Shown here: in pieces, positions 59,982 through 64,000 of the stretch
Layout of the letters: each line of letters opens with the position of its first letter
Position numbering within the stretch: the first letter of the stretch is position 1
Source: Agromyces subbeticus DSM 16689
GTDB taxonomy: Bacteria; Actinomycetota; Actinomycetes; Actinomycetales; Microbacteriaceae
Reading direction: 5' to 3'
Length of the DNA stretch: 64,000 bases
Assembly (NCBI RefSeq): GCF_000421565.1
Contig: NZ_ATXG01000001.1
Location: forward strand, 124,001 to 188,000
Made by a program: the position numbers and the translations under genes
Notes under the pieces: generated by a model
The model's input: the letters and a program-made list of their open reading frames with translations, nothing else
Told to the model about the DNA's origin: nothing
The model's database searches: none

Positions 59982-61193
59982 GTGGAGCACAGCACATCAG
60001 GGCCGGCTGGCCTGAAAGACATGCGGCGATCCAACGAGCTCGCAGTGCTTGAGGAGCTCTATCGGCAGTCACCCTCAACGAGAACGGCCCTTGCCGGAGC
60101 AATCGGCCTCACGAAACCGACCGTGTCGGCCGCACTGACCTCGCTGATTAGCGCTGGGCTCGTGGAGCAGGTGGCGTCGAGTGCGGCGGTCTCGAAGTAT
60201 GGCGCCGAGCTGTTTCAGGCTGCCGGGCGGTCGTTGCCTGTGCTCGGTTTGGATGTCGGCACGCGGTACATCCGTGCCCAGCTCGCCGGCCTCGATGACC
60301 GACTCTTGGCGGAGGCGGCAGAGCCGGTCGGTGACCTCACGTTGAACGGGATCATCGTCACCATCCTTCGACTTCGCAAGGAAGTCTGCCGTGAAGCCGG
60401 GATCGACTTGCGGGACATCCAGGCGATCGGGATCGGCATCCCCGGTGTTGTTCACCCAGAAACGGGCCGCATCGAAATGGCTGGTGGGTTCGAGGGCTTG
60501 AACGGTTCTGCGCTCGGCGAGGAACTCAGTGAACTCCTTGGTGCGCGAGTGTTCGTCGAGAATGATGTGAACGCTGCTGCACTTGCCGAGCGGCGCTACG
60601 GTGCGTGCGTCGAGGAAGACGACTTCGCGATGATCTCGGTCGGGGCGGGCGTGGGAGCTGCCCTCGTTCTCAGTGGCCGCGTGCGTCGCGGCCGACGGGG
60701 TAGCGCCGGCGAACTCGACCTGCTGTTCAGTGAGAACTCACACGGACCCATCCTGGCCGACCCGAGCAGTGACGCAATGACCGCATACGCAGACTCGCTC
60801 TTACAGGCGGGCGGGCCGCTCGTGGCCGCCACGCGAGTCACCAGCCCGATTGAGCTTCCGGCCGTCTTCGCCGCTGCAGAGTCCGGCGACGCGTTCGCTC
60901 AGGCGATCGTAGACGAAACAGCACGCCGCATCGCAGTGTTGTGCTCCTGCCTGGTGGCAGTCGTCGATGTCGAAACGATCGTCCTCGTCGGAGGCATCGG
61001 CGCAGCGATAGAGCCGGGCCGCGCCGCTCTCGAGGGCCGTCTCGCCGAACTCGTGCCGTGGCCGACCGCGGTGATTCAGAGCACCCTTGGTCGCGCCGGA
61101 ACAGTGCAGGGCGCCCGTTCCCTCGCCGTACACGGCGCGCGGCGCGAGATATTCGCAAGGAATCTCGGAAAGACTCTTTACACGTTTCCCTGA
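59982..61193 (+). CDS. ROK-family transcriptional regulator
   Basis: A 403-residue ROK protein with an N-terminal winged helix (TALAGAIGLTKPTVSAALTSL, near residues 40-60) and a sugar-kinase fold: phosphate-1 motif VLGLDVGTRYIRAQ, ENDVNAAALAE, and GGIGAAIEPG. The usual ROK zinc motif CxCGxxGC is missing; the region reads GRRGSAGELDLLF. The likely start is GTG 59982, 6 nt after CAGGAT. It is the probable regulator of the GH4/BadF/ABC locus that begins 104 nt downstream. Confidence 0.87.
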   Translation: MEHSTSGPAGLKDMRRSNELAVLEELYRQSPSTRTALAGAIGLTKPTVSAALTSLISAGLVEQVASSAAVSKYGAELFQAAGRSLPVLGLDVGTRYIRAQLAGLDDRLLAEAAEPVGDLTLNGIIVTILRLRKEVCREAGIDLRDIQAIGIGIPGVVHPETGRIEMAGGFEGLNGSALGEELSELLGARVFVENDVNAAALAERRYGACVEEDDFAMISVGAGVGAALVLSGRVRRGRRGSAGELDLLFSENSHGPILADPSSDAMTAYADSLLQAGGPLVAATRVTSPIELPAVFAAAESGDAFAQAIVDETARRIAVLCSCLVAVVDVETIVLVGGIGAAIEPGRAALEGRLAELVPWPTAVIQSTLGRAGTVQGARSLAVHGARREIFARNLGKTLYTFP

Positions 61194-61297
61194 GTTGCCT
61201 ACTCTCATCAGAGGGCACCGATGCGGCCGAGCGACTTGCTCAGCCGGAAGTTGCGTCGATGCCCCTGACGAGCACCGCGCAACCTTGGAGTTAGCAC

Positions 61298-62599
61298 ATG
61301 AAAATTGTCGTCGTCGGCGGCGGATCGACATACACCCCCGAACTCATCGACGGGTTCGCGCGCCTACGGGACAGACTGCCTCTCACTGAGATCGTCCTCG
61401 TGGATCCGAACCGCGAGCGGCGGCAACTCTTGGCCGCTGTATCGCAGCGGATGCTCTTGAGGCAGGGCCACGCAGCGGTCGTCACGGAGACCGACGATGT
61501 TGCTGGCGCATCCGAGGGGGCGGTTGCGGTACTGCTCCAGTTGCGGGTAGGTGGGCAGGAAACTCGCCAACGCGACGAGACCTGGCCGCTCGAGTGCGGC
61601 TGCCTCGGGCAGGAGACAACCGGAGCCGGCGGACTCGCGAAAGCACTCCGAACCGTGCCTGTCGTGCTCAACATTGCCGACCAGGTCCGTGCCGCAAACC
61701 CTGAGGCCTGGATCGTCGACTTCACGAACCCCGTCGGAATCGTCACCCGGGCACTCCTCAGCCACGGGCACAAGGCGATCGGCCTCTGCAATGTCGCCAT
61801 CGGCTTGCAGCGGTACTTCGCCGGCCTGCTCGACGTTCAACCCGAGCGAATCGCCCTCGACCATGTTGGATTGAACCACCTCACCTGGGAACGCGGCGTT
61901 CGCCTCCTGGATGTCGATGAGGTCGTGGCCCCAACATCCGGAAGTGCGAAGCCTGGCAAGGATCTCTTGCCCTCGCTGCTCGAAACCCAAGGCGAGCTCA
62001 TCGCGACTCGCATGCACCAGCCGGTTGAGCTGCTTCGACGCCTTGAAGCAATCCCGTCCTACTACCTGCGCTACTTCTACCAGCACGATGCTGTCGTCCA
62101 GGAGCAGCTGAACAGCCCAACTCGCGCGGAACAGGTCGCCGCGATGGAGGCCAAGCTGCTCGAGCTGTACGCAGATCCCGCAGTTGACACGAAACCCGAA
62201 CTCCTCTCCAACCGTGGAGGCGAGTTCTATTCCGAAGCAGCAGTGCAGCTCGTGGCATCCCTCGTGTCCGACCGCGGCGACGTCCAGGTCGTAAACACGC
62301 TGAACCAAGGCACCCTGCCCTTCCTGCCCGACGACTTCGTCATCGAGACGCCCGCGATCATCGGTGCCGGCGGGGCACGCCCGCTCGCGCAAGCACCGAT
62401 CGAGCCGCGCTTCGCCGGCTTGATCGGACACGTTGCGGCGTACGAGCAGCTCGCCCTCGAGGCAGCTTTGCACGGGGGCCGTCAACGCGTGGCTGACGCA
62501 CTCCTGGCCCACCCGCTCGTCGGGCAGTGGGATCTGGCCAACGATCTCACCGACCGTCTTCTCGCCGAGAACGCCGCATTCCTGCCATGGACAGCATGA
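61298..62599 (+). CDS. GH4 glycosidase (6-phospho-beta-glucosidase type)
   Basis: A 433-residue NAD- and metal-dependent family 4 glycosidase, which works by redox-elimination. Seen: Rossmann start MKIVVVGGGSTYTPELI, metal-binding cysteine in GLCNVAIG and histidine in GLNHLTW, and DFTNPVGIVTRALL. GH4 of this branch usually cleaves 6-phosphoglucosides. No PTS genes are present; instead a BadF-type kinase gene overlaps its stop by 4 nt and an ABC binding protein follows. GGAG lies 7 nt before ATG 61298. Confidence 0.92.
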   Translation: MKIVVVGGGSTYTPELIDGFARLRDRLPLTEIVLVDPNRERRQLLAAVSQRMLLRQGHAAVVTETDDVAGASEGAVAVLLQLRVGGQETRQRDETWPLECGCLGQETTGAGGLAKALRTVPVVLNIADQVRAANPEAWIVDFTNPVGIVTRALLSHGHKAIGLCNVAIGLQRYFAGLLDVQPERIALDHVGLNHLTWERGVRLLDVDEVVAPTSGSAKPGKDLLPSLLETQGELIATRMHQPVELLRRLEAIPSYYLRYFYQHDAVVQEQLNSPTRAEQVAAMEAKLLELYADPAVDTKPELLSNRGGEFYSEAAVQLVASLVSDRGDVQVVNTLNQGTLPFLPDDFVIETPAIIGAGGARPLAQAPIEPRFAGLIGHVAAYEQLALEAALHGGRQRVADALLAHPLVGQWDLANDLTDRLLAENAAFLPWTA

Positions 62600-63636
62600 C
62601 CACGCCAACCCACGACGCGGTGGTTGCGATCGATGGTGGCAATTCAAAGACCGACGTCGCCGTCGTCCGAATCGACGGCGAGGTGCTGAGCATCATCCGC
62701 TCGGGCGGCCACCGCCCGCACGCAAGCGGTGCGGACACCGCGGACGAAGAACTCCGCGCTGCCGTCAACGCTGCCGTCGCCGCAGCTGGACATCCGACGC
62801 TCCTCGGCATCGGTGCCTATGTGGCCAACGCGGACTTCCCCGTCGAAGAACGCCTCCTGCTGGAGCGAATCCTCGCCTGGAAGCTTGCCCCAGAGGTGCG
62901 GGTCGGCAACGACACACTGGCACTGCTCCGCTCCGGAGTGGCAGAACCCGTCGGTGTGGCCGTGGTCTGCGGCGCGGGAATCAACTGCGTCGGCCTCGGT
63001 CGGCGCGGCGAAGTGGCGAGGTTCCCGGCGATCGGGACCATCACTGGCGACTGGGGCGGAGGTTTCGACCTCGCGTTCGCCGCCATGTTCCACGCCACCC
63101 GGGCAGAAGACGGCCGCGGCTCGTGGACGCTGCTCAGCGAACTCATCGCACAGCACTTCGGGCACCCAACCGCACTCGGCGTCGCAGAAGCCGTACACCT
63201 CGGTGACATCGACCAAACACGCCTGCACGAGATCGTGCCGATCCTGTTCGATGCGGCAGCACTGGGCGACCGCATCGCCGGCGACATCGTCGAACGCCAA
63301 GCGCGAGAAGTCATCGCGATGGCGACGATCGCGTTGGACCGGGTCGGCCTGAACGACACCGACGCCGACGTGGTACTCGGCGGAGGGGTGCTCGCCGCCG
63401 ACTACCCGATGCTCAGCGAAGCGGTCCGCAACGGCATCGCCGCAACCCATCCTCAAGCGAACGTCATCGTGCCCGAGCTGTCACCGCTGGCGGGTTCGAT
63501 CCTGCTCTCCTTCGATGAACTCGCCTTGAACCCGGCGGACCGCTCGGCCGCCGAATCCCGAATCCGAACCTCATTGGCCCGCACGCAACGTCGCCACGAG
63601 CTCGGCATACCCACCGTTCCTTCATTCCAGCACTAA
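62596..63636 (+). CDS. BadF/BadG/BcrA/BcrD-type sugar kinase (GlcNAc kinase-like)
   Basis: A 346-residue ASKHA-fold kinase. Phosphate 1 is VVAIDGGNSKTDVAVV, phosphate 2 VAVVCGAGINCVGLG, and GDWGGGFDLAFAAMF and VLGGGVLAADYP follow. The N-acetylglucosamine-kinase-like branch phosphorylates amino sugars or glucosides. ATG 62596 overlaps the GH4 stop (ATGA); ATG 62587 is the alternative. Its place between GH4 and the ABC binding protein suggests it makes the 6-phosphate that GH4 needs. Confidence 0.87.
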   Translation: MTTPTHDAVVAIDGGNSKTDVAVVRIDGEVLSIIRSGGHRPHASGADTADEELRAAVNAAVAAAGHPTLLGIGAYVANADFPVEERLLLERILAWKLAPEVRVGNDTLALLRSGVAEPVGVAVVCGAGINCVGLGRRGEVARFPAIGTITGDWGGGFDLAFAAMFHATRAEDGRGSWTLLSELIAQHFGHPTALGVAEAVHLGDIDQTRLHEIVPILFDAAALGDRIAGDIVERQAREVIAMATIALDRVGLNDTDADVVLGGGVLAADYPMLSEAVRNGIAATHPQANVIVPELSPLAGSILLSFDELALNPADRSAAESRIRTSLARTQRRHELGIPTVPSFQH

Positions 63637-63673
63637 GAACCCAACGCAACACAACCCCACGAAAGGACCGAAG

Positions 63674-64000
63674 ATGCTCCACAACAAAAGGCGTTTCCGC
63701 CTCATGGCCGCTGCAGGCCTCGCATCCGGGCTCGCCCTGCTCGCCTCCGGATGCACCCCGGCAAGCAGTGGCGCCGAAACCGAGAAGACGCTGACGGTCT
63801 TCGCCGGCGCGCAGACTCCGGTAGTCGCGAACTTCAACCCGTTCTCGCCCAACCCGCTCGCCGGTACCGTCGGTCTCGTCTACCAGCCCCTCTTCCACTT
63901 CAACCGGATGAGCTCGGAAGATCCGCACCCGCTGCTGGGCACGGACTATGCGTTCAGCGAGGACGGCCGGGAACTCACCGTCGAACTTCGCGACGACGTC
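63674..64000 (+). CDS. ABC substrate-binding lipoprotein, family 5, 3' end outside window
   Basis: The first 109 residues of an SBP_bac_5-type lipoprotein are visible. The signal peptide ends at a lipobox-like LLASGC. The mature part reads TVFAGAQTPVVANFNPFSPN and VYQPLFHFN, typical of oligopeptide/oligosaccharide binding proteins such as the cellobiose-binding CbtA group. AAAGGA lies 6 nt before ATG 63674. With GH4 and the kinase it points to uptake of a beta-linked oligosaccharide. Confidence 0.85.
   Translation, partial: MLHNKRRFRLMAAAGLASGLALLASGCTPASSGAETEKTLTVFAGAQTPVVANFNPFSPNPLAGTVGLVYQPLFHFNRMSSEDPHPLLGTDYAFSEDGRELTVELRDDV

Noticed and set aside
54793..64000. Right end of the Tn7-like element
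   Set aside because: I looked for inverted copies of the 19-bp left-end sites and for a matching ACA terminus and found none that I could defend.
1..64000. CRISPR array, rRNA, riboswitch or replication origin
   Set aside because: No regularly spaced identical repeats beyond those listed, no rRNA-like conserved segments and no recognisable aptamer core were seen.
13265..64000. Long Arg-, Ala- or Ser-rich reading frames opposite or out of frame with recognised genes
   Set aside because: They are the usual by-products of high GC content at third codon positions and show no family motifs.

Overview
The window is a high-GC actinobacterial chromosome segment. The closest fit is the family Microbacteriaceae (Agromyces- or Microbacterium-like). 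This rests on the very GC-rich codon use, many GTG starts, the dense GCATCC/GGATGC hexamers, and Microbacteriaceae-type proteins such as the DUF7882 and DUF6766 families. The species cannot be fixed from the sequence alone.

Layout. 1-3.2 kb (minus): a lipid or secondary-metabolite cluster of polyprenyl synthetase, an inositol-3-phosphate synthase homologue and a UbiA-type prenyltransferase, all translationally coupled. 3.5-9.4 kb (minus): a cellobiose-type ABC operon (binding protein, two permeases, GH1 beta-glucosidase, LacI regulator) behind three copies of a CebR-like palindrome. 9.7-33 kb: mostly core genes, namely a VanY-type peptidase, two MFS transporters, a secreted amidase, phosphoglucomutase, DUF445, three LCP cell-wall ligases, prephenate dehydratase, a lipid kinase, seryl-tRNA synthetase, a HAD phosphatase, two tRNA-Ser genes, gluconokinase, the Ku/LigD end-joining pair and an Nramp-like transporter. 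33-39.5 kb: a run of small stress-type genes (topoisomerase IB, SDR, SRPBCC, DUF7882 paralogues, a zinc alcohol dehydrogenase, DUF6766). Six of them share a bipartite promoter box that I do not recognise. 39.6-46 kb: a second LacI/ABC locus with a GH13 alpha-glucosidase. 46-49.3 kb: a YjbR-like protein, tRNA-Arg, a membrane protein, a GNAT protein and a MarR regulator.

49.5-59.9 kb is an accessory island. It opens with a 33-bp direct repeat and four tandem 19-bp sites of the kind bound by TnsB, followed by tnsA-tnsB-tnsC-tniQ. Its cargo is an MbcA/Xre-like antitoxin gene divergent from an unknown gene coupled to an XRE-ImmA/IrrE protein, a small acidic protein, and a two-gene unit of a membrane protein with an ApeA/HEPN-like protein. 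The island almost lacks the GCATCC/GGATGC hexamer common elsewhere. It ends beside a decayed thioredoxin reductase fragment.

60-64 kb (plus): a third sugar locus with a ROK regulator, GH4 glycosidase, BadF/BadG-type kinase and the start of a family-5 solute-binding lipoprotein. This suggests ABC uptake followed by intracellular phosphorylation and GH4 cleavage.

Across the window, about ten genes have a TANNNT -10 box ending only 6-7 nt before the start codon, so leaderless transcripts look common.
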